Below are positions 44,870 through 56,209 of a stretch of 64,000 bases of DNA, piece after piece. Source of the stretch: Monocercomonoides exilis (Eukaryota; Preaxostyla; Oxymonadida; Polymastigidae); NCBI GenBank assembly GCA_001643675.2, contig LSRY02000007.1:1752001-1816000 (forward strand), in the 5' to 3' direction. Position 1 is the stretch's first letter, and every line of letters begins with the position of its first letter. Below the pieces are notes generated by a model. That model ran no database searches and was not told the origin of the DNA. It saw only the letters and a list, made by a program, of their open reading frames with translations. Made by a program: the position numbers and the translations under genes.

Positions 44870-46821
44870 ATGTATTCACAAAAACAAAAACAATTATGTT
44901 CTGTAGAAATGTTTGGAGAAGTAAACGTCTAGAAAACAACAATAATACGGTTTAGTATTTATCGAGTTTCTTTTCAATACAATAATCATTTAACATCGAG
45001 TTTTTTGAAAAATTCCTTCAACATGGGACAAAATATTTGATTTCAGACATTTTCATTGAAAAATTATGCATCTTCGATGAACTTTTTGTGATCAAAAAAT
45101 TTGGAAAAAATGGGTCTCTATTTTGAAATACGTGAGATATCACAACACATTTTGTTATTACATCAATGGTGTTTGTTTACAGTAATGAAAATCAAAATTA
45201 TTTTGAATCTGATAATGTTTAATAAAGTTATAAGTGAAATAATTTTTTTATGCTTTGTGCATAAAAAGCTTTAAAGTCCGTATTTTCCCCCACATCATCT
45301 TTTTTTCAACTTTTGAATTTTAAACAACTTTCATCATGCAGTCCAATTGTAGTCCTTCATTTTCACTTTCTTTAAAACATACATGTTTGTGCATAAATTT
45401 GTTTTTTCTCCTCATTCCTCGGTTTCTCTTTAAACATAAATTTGAAAAAAAGTTTAACAGCAGTCATTGCATCATACTTTTCTTTCATCAACAGCTCATT
45501 CTTCATTTTCCAAAAAAATAATTATCAATCAAAAATGACAAAAAATCTTTTTTTTCATAATTGACACATTCACTGAAGGATGATCATGTTTGACAATTCT
45601 GAAGATTCATTTCTCATTAACAGAAGCAATACAACAAAACATAGATTATCTCAAAGAACATGAGATTAATTCCACAAAACAAATGAAGAAAATATGAAAC
45701 ATGATGGAATTGGAGAGATTGTTGAAAGCATTGAAAGAAAATGAAAGAAAGAGAAAATGCTTGATGAACATCAAATACTGAAAGATGATATAGAAGTCAA
45801 TGACAAATGTGAATGATGAAGGAAAAAATGCTTGTAAACAAAAGAAAGAGCCAGTTGATTCCATAAAGTTATTGACAATTGAATTATTTCAAAACGCAAC
45901 GATGGTTTCCATGATGATAAGAAATTCAAATAAATCAACTGTATTTTTTTCTTCCAACAACAATCATCCAAGATGTTCAGATAGAAAAAAAAAGCTACAC
46001 CCTCTTTAAGAATTGAAAAATCACGTTCATCGTGTTTTATCTGCTTCAATGATCGCTTTTCATTCTGAAAATAAAACGGCCATTGCTGACTATATAAAGT
46101 GTTGTGAAAAATTAATGTGTGAGGTACATCAACAAATGAGTTGCACACATAAAAATCAGAAATACAAATAAAAATATTAAAAAACAAGCAAACAAAAAAA
46201 CACGAACAACTCAACCGCTCAGAAAAGAAAAAGTGAGTGAAAGAAATAATTTGTCAAAACATTTGAAGAAGCATATCTCAAAACACAGTTGTTATGTGAC
46301 AAAATATTAAACGCAAAAACAGTGAAGAAACAATCAAACAAAAAAAGATAAGTGAAATCACAAATATCGATGCAAAAAGTGACAAAAGGATTCAAGCAGC
46401 CAACCTGATCATCAAAAGAACATCTCATTAGCAAGAAGACTCCTCAAGATTGATCAGCATTTGAAACCGTCAGCATCACAAAAGCATCAACAAAATGAAG
46501 AGGCGATGTGAAAACTCGAAATGGCTTCCAGGCTTCAGACAGGTGACAAAAATACAAACAAAAATGTGAATTACAACAACAACAACAAAAATAAAATCAA
46601 AATTGATGTGTTTGTGGTGGTGTAATGTTTTTCTTTTCTTTTTTTTTATAGCCAGCGGTCTTTCATTTTCTTTTTTCTCCCCTTCTCCATGCACGGTGAC
46701 AGTTTCTTTTCAACACTGCTTTCTGCAACACCATATTGTTCCAATAGATGGTTCAATGCATCCGCATGCTCATCTGAATTTCATCCCTTCATGCACATTC
46801 TTCTTCATCCATTGCCCTCAT
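44870..46821. other. Intergenic, no gene supported
   Basis: About 1.95 kb of AT-rich sequence downstream of the surface-protein gene. Several 60-150 codon open stretches on either strand lack any recognisable motif and look random. Confidence 0.5.
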
Positions 46822-49800
46822 TCAGTCCTCTGTGAATATTGCATCTGTTGCTGTCACGATTATTGCTTCTTCTGGAAAGTGCCCAATCAGCCACCGCTTC
46901 ACATCTGTCAGCGAAGGCCTCTCTGTCAAATCCCCCAGCACACACTTCTTCACAAACTCTCTTCCCCACTCGCACTCAACCACCCCAATATTCGGACGCT
47001 CCCCATTCACAATCTTCTGTCCAGCAATTTCTGCCTCATACTCCCCAAACGGGATTTGAAGAGTCAAGCATTCCCACAGCATCATCCCAATCGAAAAGAC
47101 AACAGATTCCTTCGTTGCTTCCCTCTTCTTGTTCATCAGCAGCTCAGGCGCCTTCCACCTCAGACACTCTTTTTTGAAATTGTCATCCTCGTCCTCAAAG
47201 GCTGATGATGGCAAAGAGTCGCTGTTATCATCAACACTGGCTGATGTAACAACAGTTGATGAAGAAATGGATGATGGATCAGAGTCATCATCTGACAATA
47301 AGTCCGAATGCATCACAATACAGATGATCATGTGCTCTGAGAACAACACAATGTGAGGACTCAGACTGGACAATGACTGAAGAGGATTTTCCATTTCATC
47401 AAACGAGTGGAGAGCTCCATTTGCAACCCAGAACAACACCTGTGCAGCTGTCTGTTCCCTCTCCTGCAGAGTGCTTATCGCCATCTCCTTCTTCTCGTTC
47501 CTCCCATGAAGCAGCATGAACAGCGAATCCCTCAGATCCACAATCAATTTCTCATGAGGCGATGAACAGGCCATTGCATCCACCAGATTCGACATGGATG
47601 AGGTGGTTGGGCACAGATCCTCCCCTCGAACAAATGTTGAATCTGAATCAGTTGAACATGTTGAAGAAATGGATGGTGATGGAGTTCTCTTTCTAATCTC
47701 TTCTTCTTCTTTCTCATCAACCTTCTCCAGCATCCATTGAGGGATTTTGTCTGAGTCCTTACCTAATATATATTCAGTTGATCCGCTTTCAGCCAGCAAA
47801 TACTCTTCAGACTCTGAATGAACCATCTCTTTTCCATTTATTCTTTTCTTCATGTTTTCTTCATTCTTCTTCTCTGCCTCCTTCTCTGCTCTCCTACACT
47901 GCGCCTCTGGCGACATTTCCATCGTAACCATCTCAATTAGCTTCGGATCCTTTTTGACTGTGTCATTCACAATCTCCTCAAGTTCTTCTGTTCTTTCCTT
48001 TTGTCTCCTCCACCGAACAATGAATATAATTGATACAATCAGAACAATCAAAAACAAAGCAGTCAACACAACAACAATTATTGGCCATATCAATCTTTCT
48101 TTCTTTCCTCCTTCAACAATCCTTTCATCTCCTTTTGGTGGAGTGATGCTCTTATTCTTCAAAATGAATGGCTGAGTTAAGGAAGGAGCTTCTGCATTCC
48201 CAAACAAAATTTGCACGCTCACTTCAATTTCGTCTCCACAACTGCCGATGAGATCTTTTGCCACACTTCCTTCAACTTCTCTTTCTGATAAAAACCCATT
48301 TGAATCAAAATCATATTTTTCAATCTCTTTCTCTTCTCCCTTCTTCTTCACAACTGAGAACGACAAATTGCATGGAACAAGAAGCATTCCTTTGAATGTC
48401 AGTTTCATTCTATCTGCCTCTTCTTTTGTTTCCACACTCTCCAGAACAGGGATGAAAAATGATGAATCCCTTTCCGAAACAATCCCTTCAAAACTGCACC
48501 CTTCATTCAACATCCAAAGTGATGTATTTCTCTCCAATCCATCTCCTCCTTTTAAACTCATCACATTTAATGCTCCCGAATCAGAGCAGATGATATTTCT
48601 TCTCAGCGATGGATATCCTTCAATGGATGGATTATTGTTCATAAACTCTCCTTTCTCAATTATCACATTTCCTCCTCTCATTGTGACTCCACCTTCTGAT
48701 GAATTTAAAATTATTGTGTCTTTCATCAAAACAGAACTCTTCACAACATCAATAAGAGATCCTTCCAATCTGCACTTCTTTTCTTCTTCTGCATTCAAAT
48801 ATTGTTCATTTCTTTTATTTGAACTCCCATCAAAAACGCAACTGTCCATTTTCACATCTGTGCAATTCTCTAATTTCATCAATTTTCCTTTTGCTTTGTT
48901 TGAACTGACTCCACTTATTGTGATATTTGCTAATTGCACTGTCTTTTTCATTGACAGGCATGATATCAGTGAATCTTCATTTCCTTCAACTGTGATATTA
49001 TCTGTGTTGAAATTCTTGGTTGTTAATTGTCCACATTCATTAATATCTATCAGAGAAGTTTTAATTGTAGAATTTAAAATCGTTAATGAATCAATAACTG
49101 ATTGAAGTGATGATGAAAGATGCAATGCAGATTCATGAAGAATAAGATTTGATATTGTGCATCCATCAAGTTGCAATTCTCCTTTTCCCATATAACTTAT
49201 GTGAAATGGAATGTTTGCAAATTCAGCATTAACTCCATCTATCAGTTGTTTTGAACTGAATGAACAATTCATTATTTCCAGAATCCCTCCCTCTGGAGAT
49301 ATCAGTGATTCATGTGCGGAAGCGAAATTCGAATCAAACACAAAACTCAATCTCAACAATGAGACTGTTCCCCCTGTTGTTATCAAAGTCTCTCTTGTTC
49401 TTTCAATCCCTGTTTCCACTTCAACTTTGCACATCTCTCTGTTCTTCGAACTCAGACTCAACTCCTCCAGTTCTATCTCTTCCCCAATCACACTCTCTTC
49501 AACAACAATCATAACACTCATGAAATCTGAAGTCAGATGTATCAGTCCATAATCAACTGAATCACATGGAAGCGTGTTTGTTCCACATTGTCTCTCATTC
49601 GATCCATTCACACTGCTCACAATAATTGTGTCACTCTGATGAATTGTCACAAAATCAATAAGATCAGTGTCGCTTGGATAATCACTTTCATCTCTTCCAT
49701 ATATCGCATTTATTCGTGAATAACGATTCTCTCGAAGATCAAACTGAAATTGCATTTCATTGATCTGCGATGAGATGTTGAAGCACTCAATGAAAATGTC

Positions 49801-52800
49801 GTTCCCGGCTCTTGCTGTGTTTGCACTGAACTTCATCCCCACAAATGTGAAATCAAGAAGCCCTGTTTCCTTTGTTGCCAAATACACTCCTCCTCCTTTT
49901 CCTGAACTAATGCTGCAGCTGCAATGGCTGATTGTTGAGTCAATCATCTTCATTGATCCAGATGCACCCAATGTGAAGAATATGGCTCCTCCTTTTTCGC
50001 TAGATTCTGCTTTTCCTTCTGTGATGTTGCTCTCATTCACAACCAAACAAATCTTATTCTCACTTTTTGACTCCAGAATGCTTGCTCCATTGCCACTTCT
50101 CTTCACTCCTGAAAATGATGAATTATCAATATTGAGATTCATTTCTTCACCCACTTCATTTATCTTTGTTGTTGATTCAGATCCTTTGATCAGAAGAAGA
50201 CATCCTCCACTTTCATTCAACGAATCCATACGAACATCCACCAAATGGACTGAAACTCCAGCATCATGAATGACAAATATACTGTTTCCAACATTGCATG
50301 ATTCCATCGACAAATCGCTCACTTCCACATTGCCTCCAATCGCATCCACAAATACACAATCAAATCCATTATTCATTCCTGCTTCTGAATGGAATGCGCA
50401 TCCAGTTATCACCAAATCTCCTCTGTTGGAAATAATTGTTTTGGCTGAATAGTCAAATCCAGATGCAAGTTGAAGTTGGATATTTGTCAATTCAAGATGA
50501 TCATCATTTCCCATGAAATATTCCAGTTGACTTCCAATTGACTTTTCAAAATTCAAAATCGATTTCATATCCTCTTCTCCCATTGAAGAAGCTTTTTTGA
50601 TCTGGTAATTGGACAGGTCATATGAATCTTGAATAATAGTCGATCCTTCTATCTGAATTGTTTTATTTCCATCATCCTTTTTCATGTTTTCCATCCCTTT
50701 CCATATCGTGAAGCATGGTTCTTCCTCACTTCCACATCTTGCAACATCAAATCCTTCAGATGAGATAAATATCTCAAATGAGCTGTATGGAATCAGGAAC
50801 ATGAATAAATCTTTGTTTGAATGATAGTAATCACTTCCAACAAACAAAGTACCATCTTTTATCATGGACAAGTAATTGAAGTGGAATGAATCATTTGTCA
50901 CAGAACTGTTGAAATCCTTTCCCAAAATGAACATATTCTTTCCAATGGCCGCTTTGTTGTTTGCAAACGAAACGTTTTCAAAAAGGAATGGTGTATTATC
51001 CAAACAATCTTCGCAGTCCAAATACAGGAATCCTCCTTTTCCGTTGATCGTTGAAAGTGAACAAGATGATGCATTTGCTGATTTAATGACCAAATCTTCG
51101 TCATTTTTTAATGTCACTTTTGCAACGCCTCCTTCTCCACTGCCAGCATTTTCAATCCTCGAAAAGTTGCTGCTTTCAAACAAAACAGAAGAAGATATCA
51201 TCAATGGAGATTCACCATATGAATGCTCAAAAATGCACCCTTCCATTGAACAATTCAACAGCTTCGCTTTGTATTTTTGTTCAGTATCTCCTTCATTCAC
51301 ATTTGATGAGAAAAGTGAAAATGAAAACAACGAGACAGACGATTTCACTTCTGAAATCGTAACAGAATCCAGTTCAACCATCTTCCCTGTCGATTTGATC
51401 AAAGAAAATTCAATTGTGTTTTCCTTCTCTCCAACCACACTCATCATGCAGTTCTTCATGTGCAACTCCCCATTTTGAGTGCTTGATTCGATCACTGATG
51501 TGATTTTCCTCTCAAAACTCGATGGAACAACAATCCCGATGAACTCCATTTCTGTCAGCGATTCTGACTTCAGAATGCATTCTTCAGACCCACTCACTTC
51601 TCTTTGGCATTCGATTCTTATCATTTCCTCCTCTTTTGCTTTTATAAGCACTCTTCCCACATCCAAACATCCAGCTACTGTCGATTTCGAACACACAACA
51701 ATTTCTTCTTTTATGTTCTGTGTTCTCTTCAGATGCCCTGCCCCGTAGTCCACACTCTTGCATGGCACCTTTTCAATCCCACAATACAATACCTCCATCC
51801 CAGATGTTCCATCGATAAACACCTTGTCAGCTTTGTATCCATCGAGAAATATAAACAAATCGACATTCCAGTTGCCAAATACCTCTGTTCTGTCATGTCC
51901 AACAATCGAGTTGTCTTTCTGAGTGATGTTTCCCACGAAGGCAAAGGAAGAGTCGTTCACAGAAGCGACAAGCGACTCACATACGAAATACATATCTCTT
52001 CCGACACTGGCCTTGTTGCCTGAAAACGCGATATTGGTGATGGAAAAGGTTGTGGATGACACTTGTGACCCTTGGTTGAACTCGATCATGAGAGCACCGC
52101 CTCTTCCTCCAGAACTTGTATCCTCGCTCACACAGCAGGTGGAGAAGGTTGTGTTCCTCACAGAAAATGTGTTGGCAGTGGAAGATGAGGTGAATGAGAT
52201 ACACCCGCCATTGGTGGCAGTCTGTTGGTTTTGTGGAGCTGAGTCGATGTTGATGATGGTGCAGTTGGTGAGGGAGAGGGAGAGGGCAGGGGAGGTGGAA
52301 GAGGAGAGGACACAGCTGGTGGGGGTGGCTGTGGAGGTGATGCCGGTGATGTTGGAGGAGTTGAGGGTGAGTGGAGCTGTGAGGGAGGTGAGGTGGAAGA
52401 TGCTTTGGCTGTTGAGGGAGAGTTGGGTGATTGCTGTGTGGTTGAGGGCGAGGGAGCCAGCAGTGAGGAAGAAGAGGGGGGTTGTGATTGATGATGAAGA
52501 TGAGGTTGTTCCGGTGATGGTGGTTGTGTTGAGGTTGAGTGAAGGGGAGTTTTTGGAGAGGTGGAAGAGGATGGGGGTGATTTGGTTTGTGGAGTTGTGG
52601 GCGATGGCGAGGGCAGAGACTGTGAGGGAGCCCTGGGTCTGTTGGAAGAGGGCAGAAGTGGAAGATGTATCAGTGGATGATGAAGGAGAGGAAAAAGAAG
52701 TTGGTTGGGGAATTCCACTGGAGGCGATGATGGTAGCAGTTGTGGCATTTCCTGTGATTTTTGTATTTGGTGCACGGAATGTGAGAGTCTTTGTGGGAGT

Positions 52801-54738
52801 GAATGTGGAGAAGAGAAGAGAGAGGGAGGCATCGCTGAAGGGAGCAATGCACCTGAGAGCATACTCCACTGTGGCACATGGGCTTTGCTGTGTTTTGCCG
52901 CAGGCATCGACATCACTTCCACTGTTGCCAACGATTTTGTTCTGGTCGATGATTGGAAGCCAGCTGTTGTACATTGAGTTTTCTGCAGTTCCTGCGTTCC
53001 AGACTCTTTTCGTTGGGGTTGTTGAGCCACAATTCTCGAATGGAGATTGGATGATGCTGTTTCCATTGAAGAACACATCATTTCCTCTTCCATTTGTTGC
53101 GGTGTTGCCATCGAAGAAGCAGAAAGTGATGAATTTTATTCCATTCATCCAGGAATAAGAAGGTTCAAAACAAATTGCTGCACCTCCGAATGTGGAGGAA
53201 TTTGATGTCAATTTATTATTTATGAACTGGCAATCATTTATCGAAAACTTATTTGGCTTATAATTCGGAGGATTTTTCAATGTTAAAGAACCAGCTGAAT
53301 CTCCTCCAGAATTTGCAATGCACCTGCATTTGGAAAACAAGAATTTGCAAGTTGAGTTCATATGACCAATCGCAATATACCAGCCAGTTCCATAAAAATC
53401 TGTAATTGAACAATTTTCCACTCTGTTTTCTGAAAATAAATAAGCAGAATTTATTTGCGGCCAGCCAACATAAGCAGCTCCTCCATGAGCCGCAGAACAA
53501 TTTGTTATATTGGATTTTTTAATGTTAACATTTAACGGATATATGCAAAATAATGCTCCTCCTTCCCCATTAGTCGAGCAGTTGTTGAATGAGCAAGAAG
53601 TTATTGTGAGATTTGCATTTGTGCAATTAATATAAAGTGCACCTCCATGACTTGATCCACCAGTTGTATCATCCCATTCGCACCATTCAAAGATATAGCT
53701 ATTCAAATTAGTAAAAGACAATCGACTTAATTTCTCTCTGTGAGTTTCATTTCCAATATGTTCAACAGGATCATTTGGTGCAGATCGAGTTTGGTGGAGG
53801 AAAGATGTGTTGAAAGCAGAAAGAGAAGTGAATGGGTTGTTAAGGTTGGGGAGAATGTCTCCATCAATGGGGTTGTGAATGTGGAGGAAGACGGTTGAAT
53901 GGATGGAGATAGAGGAATGATAGGAAAAAGAGGGAATTATGTGGGTGTTCGCGTGGGTGTTTGTGTTTGTGGTGCTTGTGGTGGTGGTGAATGAGTTGTG
54001 CGAGTGTGTGTGATTGGCAGGAATGATGTGTGTGGATTGTGGTGCAGTGGTGATGTTCGTGAAGAGTGTGTGTGAGAGATGGAGATGAATAAGGGAAGAA
54101 GAAGGAGTAATGGAAGAAGAAGAAAAAAGGAAGGGCTGAATGAGGGAGATGAAAGAGGAGAAGGAAGAATAAGAGATGGAGAAGGAGGCGGGGATTGGGG
54201 AGTGAGTGGAAGAGAGGGAATTTGGAGGGACGGAGAAGAGGGGGAAGGAGAGGAATGCTGGTTGAGGGATTTGGAAAGAGAAGTTTGTGAGGGCGAGGGA
54301 GCTGTGGGCAGAGAGGAAAAGCGGGTGGTGTTTGTGATTGTGGTGGGGGTGGATTTGGCAGGTGGTGGAGCGGATGGTGGTGGATGAGTGGTGGTGAGAA
54401 GTGAGGAGCGTGCATCCGCAGAGAGGCGCCATGGTGAGATGGCTCGCACACAACGAGCTGTTGATGATTTCGAGACTTGTTTGAACACAGCAGATGCAAT
54501 TGTCAGCTGCGCTCCAATTCGTTTCCCTCTGAATAGTAAAATTATTGTTACACTTGACATTTTCGTGTGCATTGCTCGACATGCTGTTCCGGATCTCCTC
54601 GCTCATTTTTTGCAGAATTTGTGCATTGGCGTTACCCTCAGCATTAAGGCATCTTACACAAAGCAACAGAAATGCAACAATATTGAACGCAGCTTTTGCG
54701 CTGGTGAAGCGTCTCACCATGGATGTGGATGCAAACAA
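46822..54738 (-). CDS. Giant receptor-like surface protein: beta-helix ectodomain, one TM, degenerate kinase lobe
   Basis: A single 2,638-codon frame ending TGA. The N-terminus has a hydrophobic signal-like stretch (AFNIVAFLLLCVRCLNA) with a candidate cleavage near residue 33. The ectodomain (to about 2210) is rich in Ser/Asn and repeated short motifs such as 'GGALYI', 'SSCSFNNCS', 'NTTFSTCC' and 'GNKAxxGxD', typical of pectin-lyase-like right-handed beta-helix repeats. At least four 'CG...PC.TV.YG' modules recur. A membrane span (WPIIVVVLTALFLIVLIVSI) at about 2213 precedes a cytoplasmic tail with a tyrosine-kinase-like C-lobe: 'LRWKAPELL', 'FSIGMMLWECL', 'ERPSLTDVKRWL'. No glycine loop, catalytic lysine, HRD or DFG is visible, so it should be a pseudokinase. 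Ligand unknown. Its tail is duplicated in hAT-1 and part of its ectodomain is related to a fragment at 40.4 kb. Confidence 0.88.
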   Translation of the reverse strand: MFASTSMVRRFTSAKAAFNIVAFLLLCVRCLNAEGNANAQILQKMSEEIRNSMSSNAHENVKCNNNFTIQRETNWSAADNCICCVQTSLEIINSSLCASHLTMAPLCGCTLLTSHHHSSTTIRSTTCQIHPHHNHKHHPLFLSAHSSLALTNFSFQIPQPAFLSFPLFSVPPNSLSSTHSPIPASFSISYSSFSSFISLIQPFLFSSSSITPSSSLIHLHLSHTLFTNITTAPQSTHIIPANHTHSHNSFTTTTSTTNTNTHANTHIIPSFSYHSSISIHSTVFLHIHNPIDGDILPNLNNPFTSLSAFNTSFLHQTRSAPNDPVEHIGNETHREKLSRLSFTNLNSYIFEWCEWDDTTGGSSHGGALYINCTNANLTITSCSFNNCSTNGEGGALFCIYPLNVNIKKSNITNCSAAHGGAAYVGWPQINSAYLFSENRVENCSITDFYGTGWYIAIGHMNSTCKFLFSKCRCIANSGGDSAGSLTLKNPPNYKPNKFSINDCQFINNKLTSNSSTFGGAAICFEPSYSWMNGIKFITFCFFDGNTATNGRGNDVFFNGNSIIQSPFENCGSTTPTKRVWNAGTAENSMYNSWLPIIDQNKIVGNSGSDVDACGKTQQSPCATVEYALRCIAPFSDASLSLLFSTFTPTKTLTFRAPNTKITGNATTATIIASSGIPQPTSFSSPSSSTDTSSTSALFQQTQGSLTVSALAIAHNSTNQITPILFHLSKNSPSLNLNTTTITGTTSSSSSITTPLFFLTAGSLALNHTAITQLSLNSQSIFHLTSLTAPLTLNSSNITGITSTATPTSCVLSSSTSPALSLSLTNCTIINIDSAPQNQQTATNGGCISFTSSSTANTFSVRNTTFSTCCVSEDTSSGGRGGALMIEFNQGSQVSSTTFSITNIAFSGNKASVGRDMYFVCESLVASVNDSSFAFVGNITQKDNSIVGHDRTEVFGNWNVDLFIFLDGYKADKVFIDGTSGMEVLYCGIEKVPCKSVDYGAGHLKRTQNIKEEIVVCSKSTVAGCLDVGRVLIKAKEEEMIRIECQREVSGSEECILKSESLTEMEFIGIVVPSSFERKITSVIESSTQNGELHMKNCMMSVVGEKENTIEFSLIKSTGKMVELDSVTISEVKSSVSLFSFSLFSSNVNEGDTEQKYKAKLLNCSMEGCIFEHSYGESPLMISSSVLFESSNFSRIENAGSGEGGVAKVTLKNDEDLVIKSANASSCSLSTINGKGGFLYLDCEDCLDNTPFLFENVSFANNKAAIGKNMFILGKDFNSSVTNDSFHFNYLSMIKDGTLFVGSDYYHSNKDLFMFLIPYSSFEIFISSEGFDVARCGSEEEPCFTIWKGMENMKKDDGNKTIQIEGSTIIQDSYDLSNYQIKKASSMGEEDMKSILNFEKSIGSQLEYFMGNDDHLELTNIQLQLASGFDYSAKTIISNRGDLVITGCAFHSEAGMNNGFDCVFVDAIGGNVEVSDLSMESCNVGNSIFVIHDAGVSVHLVDVRMDSLNESGGCLLLIKGSESTTKINEVGEEMNLNIDNSSFSGVKRSGNGASILESKSENKICLVVNESNITEGKAESSEKGGAIFFTLGASGSMKMIDSTISHCSCSISSGKGGGVYLATKETGLLDFTFVGMKFSANTARAGNDIFIECFNISSQINEMQFQFDLRENRYSRINAIYGRDESDYPSDTDLIDFVTIHQSDTIIVSSVNGSNERQCGTNTLPCDSVDYGLIHLTSDFMSVMIVVEESVIGEEIELEELSLSSKNREMCKVEVETGIERTRETLITTGGTVSLLRLSFVFDSNFASAHESLISPEGGILEIMNCSFSSKQLIDGVNAEFANIPFHISYMGKGELQLDGCTISNLILHESALHLSSSLQSVIDSLTILNSTIKTSLIDINECGQLTTKNFNTDNITVEGNEDSLISCLSMKKTVQLANITISGVSSNKAKGKLMKLENCTDVKMDSCVFDGSSNKRNEQYLNAEEEKKCRLEGSLIDVVKSSVLMKDTIILNSSEGGVTMRGGNVIIEKGEFMNNNPSIEGYPSLRRNIICSDSGALNVMSLKGGDGLERNTSLWMLNEGCSFEGIVSERDSSFFIPVLESVETKEEADRMKLTFKGMLLVPCNLSFSVVKKKGEEKEIEKYDFDSNGFLSEREVEGSVAKDLIGSCGDEIEVSVQILFGNAEAPSLTQPFILKNKSITPPKGDERIVEGGKKERLIWPIIVVVLTALFLIVLIVSIIFIVRWRRQKERTEELEEIVNDTVKKDPKLIEMVTMEMSPEAQCRRAEKEAEKKNEENMKKRINGKEMVHSESEEYLLAESGSTEYILGKDSDKIPQWMLEKVDEKEEEEIRKRTPSPSISSTCSTDSDSTFVRGEDLCPTTSSMSNLVDAMACSSPHEKLIVDLRDSLFMLLHGRNEKKEMAISTLQEREQTAAQVLFWVANGALHSFDEMENPLQSLSSLSPHIVLFSEHMIICIVMHSDLLSDDDSDPSSISSSTVVTSASVDDNSDSLPSSAFEDEDDNFKKECLRWKAPELLMNKKREATKESVVFSIGMMLWECLTLQIPFGEYEAEIAGQKIVNGERPNIGVVECEWGREFVKKCVLGDLTERPSLTDVKRWLIGHFPEEAIIVTATDAIFTED

Positions 54739-54774
54739 AAACTCAAAATGAAAAATTCCTGCGCCCTTTATTAG

Positions 54775-55096
54775 ATTATCTTCAGTTTTATTACGATTTC
54801 AAAAATCATCGAAAATATGTATTTTGATAAAGGAATATAAATAGAAAGTGATCATTATGATTGCAATTTGTTCTTTCAACATTTTCTTTTTTCTTTTATC
54901 TTTTACTGGGATTTTTTGTTTTCTAATAAATTAAAAATTAACTTTAGAAAAAAAAAAGTTTTGAAAATCTTGAAAAAATAAAGAAAATAAATTGAATATT
55001 TTAAACGATAGCACTGCATGATATTTTCAAAAAGGCACAAACATCAAGAAAAGAAATTCCGAAATGTTATAAAAAATAAACTAAATATTTTGTTTT
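54775..55096. other. Intergenic upstream of the surface-protein gene
   Basis: About 320 bp of AT-rich sequence that should contain the promoter of the minus-strand surface-protein gene. No motif is recognised. Confidence 0.4.
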
Positions 55097-55273
55097 CTAT
55101 TTTTTCTTTTTGAAAAATCTTCCACAAATGACTTGTCCCCTCAAAGATTCATGAACAAAATCAATTTTCGCCTGCTCAATTATCGTCTGTTTCAGTCTTA
55201 TTTCCGATCTTTTGAGCAGTTTAGCGTTCCTCCAGCTTCTTCCCTTGCTTTCCGAAATTCCATTTGATTTCAT
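55097..55273 (-). CDS. Short open frame, possible terminal exon, unidentified
   Basis: 58 codons from a Met at 55273 to TAG at 55097-55099: 'GRSWRNAKLLKRSEIRLKQT', 'IIEQAKIDFVHESLRGQVIC', basic end. The composition looks coding, in contrast to the flanks, but no domain was recognised and neighbouring exons were not found. It may be a fragment. Confidence 0.3.
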   Translation of the reverse strand: MKSNGISESKGRSWRNAKLLKRSEIRLKQTIIEQAKIDFVHESLRGQVICGRFFKKKK

Positions 55274-56209
55274 TGAACTTCAAAAGAGAAATCAAAACAC
55301 TTTAAAGGGAAAGATGATTTTATGAAATGAATATGATTGAAAAGAAAATGATGCTTTCTTTTGGCCATTGGCTTGTCTGTTACAGCCTCTCAGCCAAAAA
55401 TGCCCACTTTCTCTTTCCATCGCTCTTTCTCCTTCTTTCTCTCCTTCTTTTTCTCCTTCCAATGTGCCTCCTTAAATAATCATCAAGTATTTGATATCCA
55501 CAGCCCATTCTGAGCGAGCAAGAGAAAAGAAGGCTTCACAAGTGATGAAGAAGACGGAGAAATCACATTCTCAAAACCGTCTTGCATTTTCTGTCCAAAA
55601 GGTTTCATTTGCCTCTTTTTTATTCTTCAACAGTTAAACATTCCTCAAATAACACAAATTCGTTTGTTGCGTTGGAAGTTCACAAAACTGTTCTTTTCAA
55701 ACGAAGATGAAGCAACAATTCCTGATTGTAATTTTTGTTCTTCCTTTGATGATGATGATAATAATATTAATGGAAGTTGGAAGGAATGAAGGAATGAAGA
55801 AAAAAATAATAAAATAGAGATTCTCATATGAGATGGCTGATGTGTTGAGAAGTGATTGAAAACAGAGGAATATTTTGAGGAAGATGATGAATTCTCTGTG
55901 AAGCAGACGGAGAATATGATGTCATTAGCATAGCCGATTGATGAATGAATTGCAGAAGAATTAGAAAAAAAAACGCTATTTGAGATGATTCGATTGAAGA
56001 AGAAGATTGTGAAGATACAAACACCATCAAATATCTGCTTTCTGCTCTTTTATTCAAATAGCTGTCAAATAAATTGTATTCCTGTTGTTTTCTTCAACAA
56101 AACTATTGCTCCTTCAAATCATGCTGATGAATTGCCAATCAGAAATTCAATGAAGAAGAGTCAGTGTGAGATGCATTTCTGAAAGTGGAATCTTCAACTT
56201 TTTTCTGTT
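55274..56209. other. Intergenic or decayed sequence
   Basis: No frame I can support. Purine- or pyrimidine-rich tracts (55420-55450 CTTTCTCCTT) are present. Confidence 0.4.

Noticed and set aside
51923-53158. 411-codon plus-strand and 317-codon minus-strand frames inside the giant surface gene
   Set aside because: Antisense or shifted readings of its Ser/Thr-rich repeats; no start context, domain or splice support.
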